Counted from the stretch's first letter, positions 45,566-57,780 are shown. The stretch is 64,000 nt of DNA from Cladopsammia gracilis (GCA_022457155.1 JAJGOT010000352.1:732001-796000), one strand, 5' to 3'. Notes: generated by a model not told the origin, from the letters alone. Made by a program: numbers and translations.

Positions 45566-47818
45566 ATGAAAGCCTTTAATACGTGGAAAATTGGAGCAAT
45601 TCTACTGAGCAGACCGGGAGAAATTGTTTATAATCGCATCTCTCAGCGAGGAATTATGCGCTGGCGAAACAGCAAATCCTTTGTGATTGGCGTAGCATCT
45701 TTTATTGCTGGTTGTACTTTCACTTATTTGCTTTGCTCATTGAATCACTCAGCCCCGGAAAATACAGAACAGCATCGAGTGAATGAAAACGGAATTTATG
45801 AAACTCCTCCGCCGCAAGTCTCCGTGAAGCCCGCAGATATTGAAGATGAAGTTCATGATCAGCCATTGTCAACACCTAGTGCTCCTAAGCCAACACTTCC
45901 TCCGTATCCACCCTCGTTAAAAGAAAAGGCAATGTTTCTTAGTCCTACCAGCTACAGCGAAGACGCGTTTCTTGTTATCATCGTTGTTTCAACGGGTAGA
46001 AACTTCGAAGCGCGAAAAGCGATAAGAACATCATGGGGAAAAAGCACCGCTAAATCTACCCAAGATTTGTTTGGGCTATTTTTCGTTGTCGGCTGCGACG
46101 AAGTGAGCGATGAAAGGGTCGAAAAAGAGGCTCAGACATACGGGGACATTCTTCGTGGGAACTTCTTGGACACATACGTTCAGAATGAGCTGCATACAGT
46201 TAAAATCCTCTTGGGGCTTAAGTGGGCCACATCTATGTGCAATCCGCAATACATTTTAAAAGTAAATCCAGAGACTTTTGTTAATGTACACGAAACCATC
46301 AAATGGCTTCAATCGCTGAGCGAGGCGAGCGGGCCGGTTTTAAAGCATAGAGAAGGCCTTTATTCTGGGTATTGTCATTCAGGAGTCAAGGTTGTTAGAA
46401 ATAATCAGAGTCCTTATTTCATTCCTGAGAATCAGTGGTCGGAGGATCAGCTACCAGTTTACGTGTCAGGAATTGGTGTTGTCCTGTCTCGAGATGTTGC
46501 TGAAAAGATGATTCAGATTGCGCGAGAGGTACTAGTACTGATGAAGTTTATATTCCGTAAGGCCATTGAAAACGTCTAGGACCCACCTCTGCACGCATAT
46601 ATTTAATAAGTGTATTGTGGTAGAATAATTTGCACGCTTTTAAGAAACAAAAAATGTTTCTGAGGTTATATATAATTATCAGATGGAAGTAGCACGACTC
46701 GGTTTTAAACGTGATGCTCTACTGTAGCGCTGAACTAAATTTATAAATTATAAATAAGTTTTACAATTTTGCCATTTTCGTTTGCTTCAAACAATCGATG
46801 GTCAGCAAAAATTCAATTCGACTAAAATAAATTGGACGTCTGGGTAAACCAAGTCGGGCTACCGTGATGTCTACCGTCGAGCCAGCTTTGCAGTGCAGAA
46901 CCCAGGCAACTAACCGCTGTCCACGTATATTACGGACTCTGGGTACGATTTTGAACAAATAAAATGAAAGGTCATGAAAGGCTAATCGTACAGTAAGGAA
47001 TAAAAATATATTCCTTACTGTACGATCAGCCTTTCATTTTATTTGTTTTTAATTATTTCTAGTGATCAGATCCTTCACAAGGATCCAGTACTTATTCCAA
47101 TTTGTCGAGTGGTCCTTTTATTTACAAATTGGATGCATTTTGGGTTAAAAAAGTGCCAGAACTTCGTTTTCGAGCAAAGATGTATCCTTAAAGTGCTCCC
47201 TTATGTTTTAATCGCCAATATCGATTCTATATCAAGTGAATAATATTTTTTGATTTGAGTGCAGCGTATGTTTGTACCTCCAATATGCTAATGATTGTGA
47301 CGTCATTCCAATATTTTATATTTGTGTCCCGCCTTGGAAATTCGACTGTAGCCCACCAAACGTCCATGAGCGGGCAACATTTGCGAAAGCGGGCAACATT
47401 TTCACTGTTGCCCGCTAGCACTCGAATCACTCTGACGAAGGCTCAGCGTTCGAAAAGTCAAATTTTCGTTTTTCACTCCACTTCCAACGCAAGCGCCACA
47501 GTTCCTTTAGAAACTAACCCCTCTTTATGAACCTCTTTTATTTGTTCTCTTTTTCAGATAAAAATGATCCACATTGATGATGTATTTCTTGGAGTATTAG
47601 CGGAAAGCCTAAGAATTCAGTGCACGGATGAAAGTTCACGTTTTGACATTGCATACACGACTATGCTGATGGAGTGCGAGGATCTGCACTTCTGTGTACT
47701 CGGTGGTGTTCCTGCAAAGGACATGTTCTATCTGAGTCAAAATGTGTATCATTTGAGAGATATCTGCAATCAAACTGACCACAAAAAAGACTTGCCGGCG
47801 GACTTGTTTTATGTATGA
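45566..47818 (+). CDS. GT31 beta-1,3-galactosyltransferase-like protein with altered DxD motif, 2 exons, 407 aa
   Basis: Exon 1 is 45566-46528 (donor GAG|GTACTA) and exon 2 is 47558-47818 (acceptor TTTTCAG, stop TGA), joined in phase 0 to 407 residues. The layout is a type II Golgi enzyme: short cytosolic N-terminus, one membrane segment (about 38-59), a Pro-rich stem (80-117), then a Galactosyl_T domain. Family motifs present: RKAIRTSWG (150-158), NFLDTY then HTVKILLGLKW, PVYVSGIGVVLSRD (297-310), and DDVFLG in exon 2 (328-333) for the usual EDVxxG. The UDP-sugar/Mn2+ motif, normally DDD after LK, reads LKVNPETFVNV, with Asn234-Pro235-Glu236. The protein may therefore be inactive or bind its donor differently. 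A second start at 45656 (Met31), nearer the membrane anchor and with A at -3, is a fair alternative. The acceptor and linkage cannot be told from sequence. Confidence 0.88.
46972..47045. repeat. small hairpin in the GT31 intron
   Basis: GAAAGGCTAATCGTACAGTA and AGGAATAAAAATATATTCCT centre, with TACTGTACGATCAGCCTTTC on the other side. Confidence 0.8.
47365..47425. repeat. GCGGGCAACATTTGCGAAAG repeat, partner inverted at 48808-48880
   Basis: The segment AGCGGGCAACATTTGCGAAA plus CACTGTTGCCCGCTAGC is found inverted downstream of the gene, so the pair brackets GT31 exon 2. Confidence 0.65.
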
Positions 47819-47829
47819 GATTATAAGTC

Positions 47830-49790
47830 TTATTACAGTGTAGATTGCACGTCAATACATGTATTTTTTTTTTTCGAATTCGTGAGTAAGTTGGATGTCC
47901 GGAACGTGCGCGGTCTTAGAAAAATGGTCTTGGGCGAGTGTAAAAAAGCCGAAGATAGAGGAGACACTGAGCATGCGTTACTCGTGCGTGAGTATTTGGA
48001 GAGTATTTCAAGTATCGGCACGCGCACGAGCAGAAGGACAAAGGAAATACCGATTTGTTTTACATTCAGCGCACCTTTCGTAAGTGACAACTACTTTGTA
48101 CTCTCGCGAGAACACTCGCGTATTTACGGTCCTCTTCGCCAGTGAGGAGAAACTCAGTGGACACATTGACACCCGACACCCGACACCCGACTCAGCAGTC
48201 GACATCCCGATGCCCGCGTATATCCGGACACCCTGAAAACCACCAACATGCATGTGGGAGTGATCCGTCAGCTTATGAGAGTTCAGCTGATGATGTAGTG
48301 TTGCTGTGAGTTGGTTTAACACCCGATTATTCAGCATGGAACGCAAAAATAAATAACAGTGCACTGGGGAGGCGACGATGATTCGCAGTCTTGTGAAAGT
48401 TCACCTAAGGCATGCAATCTTGTGGACAAATACTGATTTTAAAAAGCGATTATGTGTTCTACTTTTACTTTGCTAGAAGATTATAAAAGTGTACACCCAT
48501 CCAAAAACAAATAAAACAATAAAAAAAGTCATCTGTACCTACAGTAGTCAATCACATGCCCCGCAAGTAGGTCAACTGCAGTGGGTCAACTGAGTAGAGC
48601 TAGATCCTGTAAAACTGAAACGATGAAATATTAAACACTTAATGAGATCTAATGACTGGTCCCGAGGGAAACAGTGAATTTTGTTTCCCGAGAATCTCGA
48701 TGTTTCTCGAGACGAAGTCGAGGGAAACATCGAGATGCGCCGAGCACTCGATCCATCATAATCATGACACCTTTTGTCACGGTCTGATCACGGTCTGATC
48801 ACGTGCGCTAGCGGACAACAGTGCAATGTTACCCTCTGACGTCAAAATTGTTGCCCGCTTTCGCAAATGTTTCCCGCTTAGCACAATTGGCGGGAAACAG
48901 TTTGTTTGTTAGATCACAAGCCAGAGAATAGATTTTATTGCACTTATGAGGGGTCCATCAGTTGCCTTGGATATTCACGCGTTTGAGTTAGTTTCACACT
49001 TTGCGCGAGACTAGACATAAATTTCGAAACCACGGGAAAGAATAATTTTGATGAGTATCTTTCTCGCTGTTTAGCAATGGATTTATCATACGAACGATTT
49101 TCGTATGACCTTGAAAAACTGTTTCTTTATGCGTTACTTTATTTACACCAACAAACTCCACTCTAAAGCAATAACTCTTCATTTATTATAAAGATAAAAT
49201 GTCCTTAAAGTATCGAACCGAGAATTTACCTCAGGTTTCGGTATTTACCCTGAAATCGTACACTGTCCAAACACGTTATACCTCCCCCTTAAACTATCTT
49301 TTATTCCACGCTCATAACATGGTATTTTGGAATAATAATGTAATAATGCCAAAAGATTTAAAAATACCCTTCGGCTCGTGTTCGTCTGGCTATTTGTCGT
49401 TCTCGTGACATGATTTGAAAACTTGACTACGGTTACAAACTGAATTCTTGGTTTTCACGTGACGTCATCAAATTCGAAAATCATAAATCGTAATGCCTTC
49501 TGAATTTATATGTCCACCAGGTTGAAGATGGTTTAAAAATAAATCTTTTCACAAGTCTCCAACCCGGTTGCGTCTTTCGTTTTGAAAATACAGCATTTTG
49601 AATTTCTGACTTTTCACCCTACGTAACACCAACATGGCGTCCGTGACAAAACTTTTTCCTATGTAACAAGGACCTCTCCTCGTGATTTTTAGCACTTTGG
49701 GCAGTTAAAGTATCAGGAAGGCAGTTTATGCGAATGAATAGTAGTTTACGAGAGGAAAGTAATCGCTTTCAGAGCGAAAGTGAAGTCCAG
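47830..49790. other. GT31 3' flank, repeat-rich, no gene supported
   Basis: Contains CGACACCCGACACCCGAC short tandems (48165-48190), a CGAGGGAAACATCGAGATG inverted motif (48660-48740) and the inverted partner at 48808-48880. A frame at 47882-48145 has no ATG at its start and no recognised family. Confidence 0.4.
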
Positions 49791-49842
49791 ATGTTTTTAT
49801 TGATTTCCGGCGGCCATCTTGGTGCCCCTCGGAGGGGCACCA

Positions 49843-50190
49843 AGATGGCGTTTCCATACAAAGCTCTGTAAATTTGAGTCGAGTGCTTCGGCGAATAATT
49901 CAACAACGGGATACTGCACAGATCTGAGACTTAGCGAAGTTGTTTATTTATTACTCTTTTATAATATTACAAATTATTGGCTTCTTTCACTAAATAGTTC
50001 CGATTAAAAAAAAATATATATCTTGGTGTCCCTCCTGGATGGCGTTTCCATACAAAGCTCTGTAAATTTGAGTCGAATGCTTCGGCTAATAATTCAACAA
50101 CGGGATACTGCACAGATCTGAGACTTAGCGAAGTTGTTTATTTATTACTCTTTGATAATATTACAAATTATTGGCTTCTTTCACTAATTC
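49843..50190. repeat. tandem duplication, two ~150-bp units
   Basis: GATGGCGTTTCCATACAAAG through AAATTATTGGCTTCTTTCAC occurs at 49843-49992 and 50039-50188, nearly identical. The first unit is preceded by the hairpin ATCTTGGTGCCCCTC/GAGGGGCACCAAGAT. Confidence 0.85.
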
Positions 50191-50199
50191 GTTACGATT

Positions 50200-51073
50200 T
50201 TAAAATTTTATGGCGTGACAGTGAAAACCAAGAATAGGATCATTTATTATTATCTTGAAGAAAACGACAAGAAAAGATGAGTGCCCGTATCCAGTAAGTC
50301 AACTTATAAGACGCAGTGTCTGGGCCGTTCTGAAAACCACTCTAGCGACGAACGCATCCTGTTTAAAGACTATTATTATTTTTATATAATAAAACGACAG
50401 TATTAAATAAAACGACACCATCAGTGAAAATAAGTTCGACAAAACGCAAAATACATATCAAATCATTCTGTGGCTGTAGGCCTACATACACTGATTAAAC
50501 TCGCGGCTTATCGCGCGCGCCAACAAAAAAACCGCCAGCTACGCAGGCTTTTTTTTTATGGAATCAGCCTTTTTCATTTCAAACAAAAGGATTCACACCC
50601 TAGCGCGCCGATAATCCACCACATATCATAAGAACGCGACGTTAAACGTCGCCTTGGTCCTAAAATCGGAGCTCTGGCTTGTTATGTTTTCAATACCAAT
50701 TCCAGATAAACCTATAACAGGTGTTCTCAGATTGTGAGGAGCGAAGAATAGACAGAGCACAAAGTGAATGCATCGCAAGTGCAAAAGACTGAGATTTAAT
50801 ATGTCACCTTTGCGCATCCTCTTGTTTTCCCTCGCTGTAATACAAGCGCTAAAAAGCGCTTGCATTGATCCTTTTGATCCTTCGACGCAATGCGGGCCTA
50901 CTGTTACCTTCCGCGGGCGCTCACGGGATAACATTGCCCAAAAGGCTTGGTTCCTGAGTACAAGACAACAAGGATCGATTTTGTTTGTGAAGGAAATTTG
51001 TTGTGTGTGCAGCTTTGTTGTCACCGTTCGTTTTCGTCAAGATTTGCTGTTTTGTTTTTGGAATCTTCACAGA
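50200..51073. promoter_or_regulatory. probable SERF promoter and 5' UTR region
   Basis: The 870 bases before the SERF ATG are locally richer in CpG (for example CGCGCGCC near 50515 and GCGCGCCG near 50604). Open frames on both strands (50626-51097) have no family resemblance and may belong to a repeat. A TATA box was not identified. Confidence 0.35.
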
Positions 51074-53757
51074 ATGACTCGTAAGTACCTTATCTAAAAA
51101 TTGCCAACGACTTATGACAATCATTTTATGGGATCTTTCGTTTATATTGACTTGTAACAATTTAGCAATCGCGAAGACAACAAGTACACACGCAATCTTC
51201 GTAATGGCCATGAACGTGATAAGCTTTGTCAGTATTCTTTAGTAAAGCTTCATTATTTAATAAAACTAAAAGAAACTGGGTAAATACACAGTAATCTACT
51301 ATTTTTCAGAGGAATTAAGTGGCATTTATAAACCGGGATAAAAATTATATCGATTGTAAATGGGCTCTCTCCGAAAAACAACGTGTATGCAAACGTAACG
51401 TTAAAGTGTCTTTAGATTTATCATCGAGACATTACATGGAGGAGAATACACTGTTATGTTGATCATTTTGGTGTCTTTTATTGCCTTTGACTGCGAAAGA
51501 GCGTGTGTAGTTTTAGAAGAAGTGAATAGTTTAAATAATTAATTGTTGTCTTTAAAGTCTGAGCAACTAGCTAGTTGACCCTTTTGATGATAATTGTCTG
51601 ATTCATTTTACCGAATGCCCACCACATGATATAATTTCTCTTTATTTTTGGAACTGGTTATTAAATTTAAAATTTCTTGGATTTACATGGTGAAATATTA
51701 TTGTGAATTTGACAGCACCACTGCAAGGTACTGATCAACTGCTTTTGTTTGCCTGGCCACACACAGTCTTGGTTTCTTCTACAGACTCAAAATTTAGAAT
51801 CAGGTTATGCGATCCATGGTTTCAATCTGTTTATAGGTATACCTGTGTAGAGATACATGTGGAACTGCTATCCGTTTGCATGTAGAATATTGCATGTTTT
51901 ATGTATCTCTTTCTTTTCTTGACTCATACATGTACTCCAGAGTAGTATTGAACTCAAGTGTAATAGTGATTTATATGGGGAGGTGTGAAGACCATTTTTG
52001 GGTTTGGAATTTGCAATCTAAGGACTTTTTTGGGGGTTGGAAATTTTGTGGTGACTTTTTTGGGGTGAAAGATTTTGGTGAGGAGTTTTGGGGTGGGTTA
52101 TGTTTTAGGCCGTTGGCCTTTTTGGGAGTCTGGTTTCGGCCTAATGGGACTTTTTGGGGTCTGTAAGCACTTTGGCCTCATCCACACCTCCCAGGGCTAA
52201 AAGTTGGCAGTGCCCTGGTCGCCAGTGGTGATTTAAGACTGACTAGGGCCACTAAAAGTAGTGGTTGATCACCTGATGTGCAACTATGATACAGAATTTT
52301 TAAAAGTTGCAATGTAAATTATGTGAAGTACAAAGTTAAAATAAAACAAAATATGTAGTTTAATTTGACTACCTTTCTCTTCTTTTCTTTTTCTCAACTC
52401 TTAGTTCATCAGTTTTAGTGAATTTTTAGTTCTGAAGTGGAAAATTCTGAGCCCTTTTAACTTTGGTTTCATGAGCAATCCACAACATCTAGATGCCATT
52501 TTGATTTTGTGATTGCCACGTGGCTCTAGACTTACCCAGAGTGCTGTGTGGGATGGTTTTTTAAGTTGTACATGTTAACACTGCGAGAACAGAATTTCAA
52601 CTGAGTGTGTTCTTTCCTTTTAGTTGACGTTCCATTAAAAGCCGTGGGCCTTTATTCAGGTTTTTTCGTTTTAAACTAGAGAAAATTGAGGGCAACATTA
52701 TTTCGGGATGGACCACTAAGAATTCAAGGAAACTGTCCCGACTGGCCACCAAGCACTGGAGTTAATTTTTAGCCCTTTCTCCCCATCAGTTTTATTGCTG
52801 AGTAGCCCCTGAGACTCATACACTGAGCAGTTGTAGACATTTTACTGAGTTCTTTTTGTTGTTTGTATGTGGACTGAGACAAAGTTGGGGTCTCCATATG
52901 AAGAATGAAAGAAACAAGGCAATAGGTTTACATGTACATCTGGAATGAACAAGCTTGGTCAATAATAATATTTTATTCCTATTTTTTCTGATATAAAAAT
53001 ACCATTTGGAAGGTTAACATGTGCAGGTAGTCCACAAAGGCCAGATAAAAAAATCCAGATACTCTAACATGTGCAGCTCTATAAAATATCCATACCTCCT
53101 GAATGGAAAGTTATTGGAAATTATGTGATCTTTCGAAAAAGAGCTACAAGTAAAAAGAAACAGAAATTCACGGAAACTAGGTTGGTTCCAGAGATGCTTG
53201 GGAAACTTAGAACTCGGTGAAAAACTGGTAAATTGTATTCGTCCCGTTGGACAAGTGCTTTTGGAAATCCACTTGTCCAGGATCAAGAAGTACTCGTCTC
53301 CGACAAGCGGACTGTGAAAAACATGGCTGTTGTGGAGAGGTGGCCGTTATGGGAAGGTTATCAATTAGAGGATTTGAGTGAGTGAATGAGAAGTCAGGAC
53401 AAGAAAACATGGCTGTTGTGGAGAGGTGGTCATTATGGGGAGGTGGCTGTTAGTAGACTGAAGTTCAACCATATTTAAAAAAATTGTGACAGCCCTGATT
53501 TGTAAATCTAAACTGTTTCTAAAAACTTTTCACTTACAGGCCAATTTCATCATTTGATTCTGAGGAAAAAATTAAAACCCTAACTTCATGTTTGTATTAA
53601 AATAGTTATTTTACCTCCCTATCAGGTGGAAACCAGCGTGAATTGGCTCGTGCGAAAAACCAGAAGAAGCAACAAGAACAGGCGAAGAAGAAAGGAGGAG
53701 AAAGTGGAGTAGCACTAAAGGAAAGAAAAGAAAGGTTTGTGATGAAAAATATTTTGC

Positions 53758-53794
<37 letters not shown>

Positions 53795-55740
53795 ATTATT
53801 TGGCTTGGTCATGGCATATGGACTGAGCGTAGTGAGGTCTGTACACCATGACCGAGAGCCAAATATTTTCCCGTCCAGCCCGACCTAACTCAGTCAATAA
53901 GTATTTTATAATATGACTAGAAAGCACAAGAATAGTCGTGCAGTGCGAGGTCGCTTGAACTTGAGCGGGGCCAGATGGCTTTTTCTAGACCAGCTCATGT
54001 CAAACCTGTCCGACCCGCTCACTGTCACCTTGCGATTCTATTTTCTGTAGGATTGCGTCAGCGGGGCCATGCAGTCATATAATTATAAAAAGCAATAATT
54101 TTAAATACAGTTCGCACTGTGAGACTGGAGTGTGTCCTACAGTACATTAATTTTGTAATATCATAATTTTAAATTATTTACGGGGATGTAGCTAAGATAT
54201 CCAACTGGTGAAATTTTGTTCATCACAGCAGAAAATTTTGTTAAAAATACACAAATGTAGAGAGAAAGAGTTGAGAAGACACAGTTTCCAGGCAGAATCA
54301 AGAAAACTCAGTCTTAAGGTGGTTATTTTTTCTGCCTTCTACCTACATGTGTGTTTTAGCAGGGGTGTATTCTCATATACACACATACACATACATGCGT
54401 ACACTTAAATCTCTGACAAATGGAAAATAGAAAATACATGTAAAATGAAAAATAAATCTTGGACTTTTAAAAATTTTCTTTGACTGAAGATCTTTAAATT
54501 TAGCTAGACAATGGAAGGTATATCTTGGTTATCCTGTGCATTAAAAAGAGTTATGAATTGTGCCCTATTCAATGGCGCACAAGTCAGAGTTGATTACTCG
54601 CATCTGCCGTCTGGGGGTGTAAAGGTCATATTTCCACCGGAGAATTTGAAGGAGAGTTCCTTTTGTGTGTCACAGTTAATTTATTTTGGTAAACATTGTG
54701 TTTGTAAACAATCCTGTTTTGAGTGTGGATCATGATAGACAACTGATAGTCTTAATAGGATTAAGCCTTTCGCTGATATATTTACTGGTTAACTAAAAAA
54801 TTCTTAAAATATGGGTCATTATTTTTAACTTCTTAACAAACTAATAAATTGCAGAAATAGCCGAAAATGGCATAATTTCTGAGCATTGAATGTAATTTTC
54901 AAACTTTTGTGTGGGAGTATGCCCCCACACCACCCTAGAGGTTAGCAACTTCAATACTTAATTTGTCCCTCTGTGCATACAAAAAAGTTTAGTTTCGCCC
55001 TGATCATTTGGATTCCCTGGGTAACCTGTTAATACCCTGGTTATCATGTGGATGCTTACTTTTCTAGAAATATTTACTTATTTAAAGTGCACCTAAACCC
55101 CAATTTTTTTTTTCTTTTAATCATCTTGTTGTACGTTGAAAAGTCGAATAGTGAAATATTTCTTGTTTTTTAACATCGCATTAGTGAGTTATAGAGATTT
55201 GAATTTACAAAATGCTAATTAGATGACGTCAAATGCAGACTTTACCATTATTTCTACTTCAATTTACAATACGCAGTTCACAGCTTAAGGATAATCAATT
55301 TAAGAAATACTAATTAAAACTGCTTATAGTCAATTGATTTGTAAAAAAAGATATTACTTGGAGGTGGAAACAAGTACTTGTATAATAAATGAGTCTGCAT
55401 TTGACGTCATCTAATTAGCATTTAGTAAATTCAAATCTCTATAACTCACTAATGCGACGTTAAAAACAAGAAATATTTCACAATTATTCGACTTTTCAAC
55501 GTACATTGAGTTGATTAAAAGAAAAAAAAATGGGGTTTAGGTGCACTTTAAGTTTATAAATTCTTGTTGGAAACATACATGTAGTTCTAGGTTACCCACT
55601 TGATTAGTCTCTTTATGTTAAACGCATCAGAGTATGGAATCGAATTATTGTCTTTTGTGTGTAGAGACGCAGCCATGATGAGGGAAAAACAGAAAAAGGC
55701 TGCAGAGAAGCAAGCAGCTGAAGGAGGCGCCAAAAAATAA
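51074..55740 (+). CDS. SERF2: SERF (4F5) family small basic protein, 3 exons, 63 aa
   Basis: Three tiny coding exons: 51074-51080 (ATGACTC then GTAAGT), 53626-53734 (after CTATCAG, ending AAAG before GTTTGT) and 55665-55740 (after GTGTAG, ending TAA). Phases fit and give 63 residues beginning MTRGNQRELARAKNQKKQ, the near-invariant start of the SERF/4F5 family; the rest is Lys/Glu/Ala-rich and includes MMREKQKKAAEKQ. Vertebrate SERF1/SERF2 are about 60 residues long, small, highly charged and largely disordered; SERF proteins promote amyloid nucleation and bind RNA. Only two codons and one base lie in exon 1, so the gene is easy to miss. Intron 1 is about 2.5 kb and intron 2 about 1.9 kb; intron 2 carries an inverted repeat (53753-53907) and a TTAA-type element (55086-55547). 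Assignment to SERF2 rather than SERF1 is by general resemblance only. Confidence 0.92.
53753..53907. repeat. inverted repeat in SERF intron 2
   Basis: TGCACTTATTGACTGAGT and GGACGGGAAAATAATTATTT face AAATATTTTCCCGTCC and ACTCAGTCAATAAGTA; the centre holds TACACCATGACCGAG with CTTGGTCATGGCATA-type pairing. Confidence 0.7.
55086..55547. mobile_element. foldback MITE with TTAA duplication, copy 3
   Basis: TTAA at 55082-55085 and 55548-55551. Ends AGTGCACCTAAACCCCAA and its inverse. Arms share GTTATAGAGATTTGAATTTA and GCTAATTAGATGACGTCA with the copies at 5853-6757. It ends 113 bases before SERF exon 3. Confidence 0.85.
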
Positions 55741-56393
55741 CACAACTGGCAAATGTTTACACTTACTTGAATTTTCTATGCAAGCAAAGATTTTGGTACT
55801 TGTACATTAATTTTTGTGATAGTATTCATTTGTTCTCACAAAACAGAACTGACAATGATTGTTTGGCTTTCTTGTTTCTTGTTTGGTGTAGACCTATGGA
55901 GAACATTCATCTAGCTATAATAAATTGTCAGTTAGTTTTAGTGGATGACATAGAAAACAAAAGCAATAACTCAGGTATCCGATATTGAGCTTATTCTGTT
56001 ATGTATACAGGTTTCTTATTTATGTAGCATGCCACTCAAAGAGAGAAAAGAATGGGATTGCAAAACATAAACAAATAGAATGTGAATGTAATCCATTATT
56101 AAAGGGAATGGTCCCATTATTGTTCTGGGGCTGTTGTTGAGTGTTCTTGTTTGTAACATAAACGCTTCAGGGAAATTCGCTAAAGCATAAAATTATATTT
56201 CCAGTTCTCTCTTGTTCCATTGTTGCCTGCATTTAGGTTAATCCAGAATTTGTTGAAGGCTGTCAATGTATCAATGTAAATTTTGTTCTTATAGAATGCT
56301 GTTAGATGATTTCTGTAAATGTAACCACAACATTTAAAGATTTAATGTGAGAATGAGTACTATGTACATGTAACTTTTCATTGGCAGAAGTTA

Positions 56394-56399
56394 AATAAA
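56394..56399 (+). terminator. polyadenylation signal, probably of the SERF gene
   Basis: AATAAA about 650 bases past the SERF stop codon, followed by TATT-rich and TTTG sequence. It would give a 3' UTR roughly ten times longer than a minimal one; no earlier clear AATAAA was noticed. Confidence 0.4.
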
Positions 56400-56665
56400 T
56401 GGAATTATTATTCAACTTTGTATCTTAGAGTATGAATATGCACCAAAGGGATTGCCAACATGATACATAAATATACACTATTTTGACTGCACACTAGGAA
56501 AAACACTTCCAAAAACTAAGGATATGGGAGAAAAATTACTGTCAAATAAATAATAAATAATAATATTCAGCGAAAAGTTGAGTAAAACAGCTAAGTGGAC
56601 ATTTTTCCTTGTCAGTTTGACTAACTCGATAAAATACCCAACTGTATTACAAACACAGTGTAATA

Positions 56666-56829
56666 CAGTCAAACCTCTATTAAGCGGTCAACCTCTATCA
56701 AGCGATCATTTAACAACTCCCCGGAATTAAATTGCTCCCCATATTTACTGTAAACTTTTAAGCGGTCACCTCTATTAAGCGGTCAGTTGGCTATTCCCCA
56801 AGGGTGACCACTTAATAGAGGTTTGACTG
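56666..56829. mobile_element. TA-flanked MITE, CAGTCAAACCTCTATTAAG ends
   Basis: TA at both flanks; CAGTCAAACCTCTATTAAGC faces CTTAATAGAGGTTTGACTG. Inner AAGCGGTCACC units repeat. This terminal sequence is of Tc1/mariner MITE type. Confidence 0.85.
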
Positions 56830-57082
56830 TAACAGATAAAGGATAAAAAAGTAGATCCTTTCTTTGCCTCTTTACTAGTGGAAATATAAATTATAGACAG
56901 TTATAAATTAATGATTGTGGTCATCATTTTTCTGATTTGCATAATTAATAATATTTTTGTAAATGGAAGCAATAGAAATTTCTCCAAGTGCTTCCCCTAC
57001 ACCCACCATGATTGTTTGTTTCAATCCTCTGTGAATTTCCCTAAATCATGATTTGCTATCAAAAGTGTCAAGTCAATAAAGG

Positions 57083-57630
57083 GCTACTACGATCAAATTT
57101 TTGATTTTCATTTTTTTACATTTTCGTGTACTATTAGACTTCCTTACTCATCTTGCCAAATTTCAATTCATTACGAACATCAGAAGTTATTTAATTTTAA
57201 CATTTATTTCCGAGAATTTACGGCCGCCATTAAAAAACCTTGTTCCAAGGCTTGGTTGCGAATGGGAGAAAGTGACGTAAAAGACTCAAACATACCTCAC
57301 GGGTTGAAATTATAATAACAATAAGTGTTGAAAATCACGCGAAAAGCAACAAAAACTTTAGACTCGTTCTTCGTGCAATTTTCTATGCTGATTGTTATTA
57401 TAATTTCAACCCGTGAGGTATGTTTGAGTCTTTTACGTCACTTTCTCCCATTCGCAACCAAGCCTTGGAACAAGGTTTTTTAATGGCGGCCGTAAATTCT
57501 CGGAAATAAATGTTAAAATTAAATGACTTCTGATGTGCCTAATGAATTGAAATTTGGCAAGATGAGTAAGGAAGTCTAATAGTACACGAAAATGTAAAAA
57601 AATGAAAATCAAAAATTTGATCGTAGTAGC
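57083..57630. mobile_element. large foldback element, 548 bp, arms ~240 bp
   Basis: Arms 57083-57324 and 57390-57630 are almost exact inverse copies, from GCTACTACGATCAAATTTTT at the outside to CGGGTTGAAATTATAATAAC at the inside. A 65-base loop separates them. The unbroken frame on the minus strand here is a by-product. Confidence 0.9.
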
Positions 57631-57642
57631 ACTATAAGACCA

Positions 57643-57780
57643 ATAGAGGTTTTGCACGGCAGCCATGTTGCATGGCAGGAACAATAGATTCTTTTCCCTA
57701 TGGGAAAGAATGTTCTTTCTAATGCAAAACATTTTCATTGTTCCTGCCATGCAACATGGCTGCCGTGCAAAACCTCTATA
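57643..57780. mobile_element. hairpin element adjoining the large foldback, upstream of MRPL24
   Basis: AATAGAGGTTTTGCACGGCA and GCCATGTTGCATGGCAGGAA face their inverse copies ending CCGTGCAAAACCTCTATA; a 45-base loop with its own TTTCCCTATGGGAAA hairpin. It lies 116 bases before the MRPL24 ATG. Confidence 0.85.

Noticed and set aside
50626..51097. Overlapping frames on both strands upstream of SERF
   Set aside because: No homology recognised; the plus frame reads through the SERF start and donor, and the composition looks like repeat or promoter DNA.
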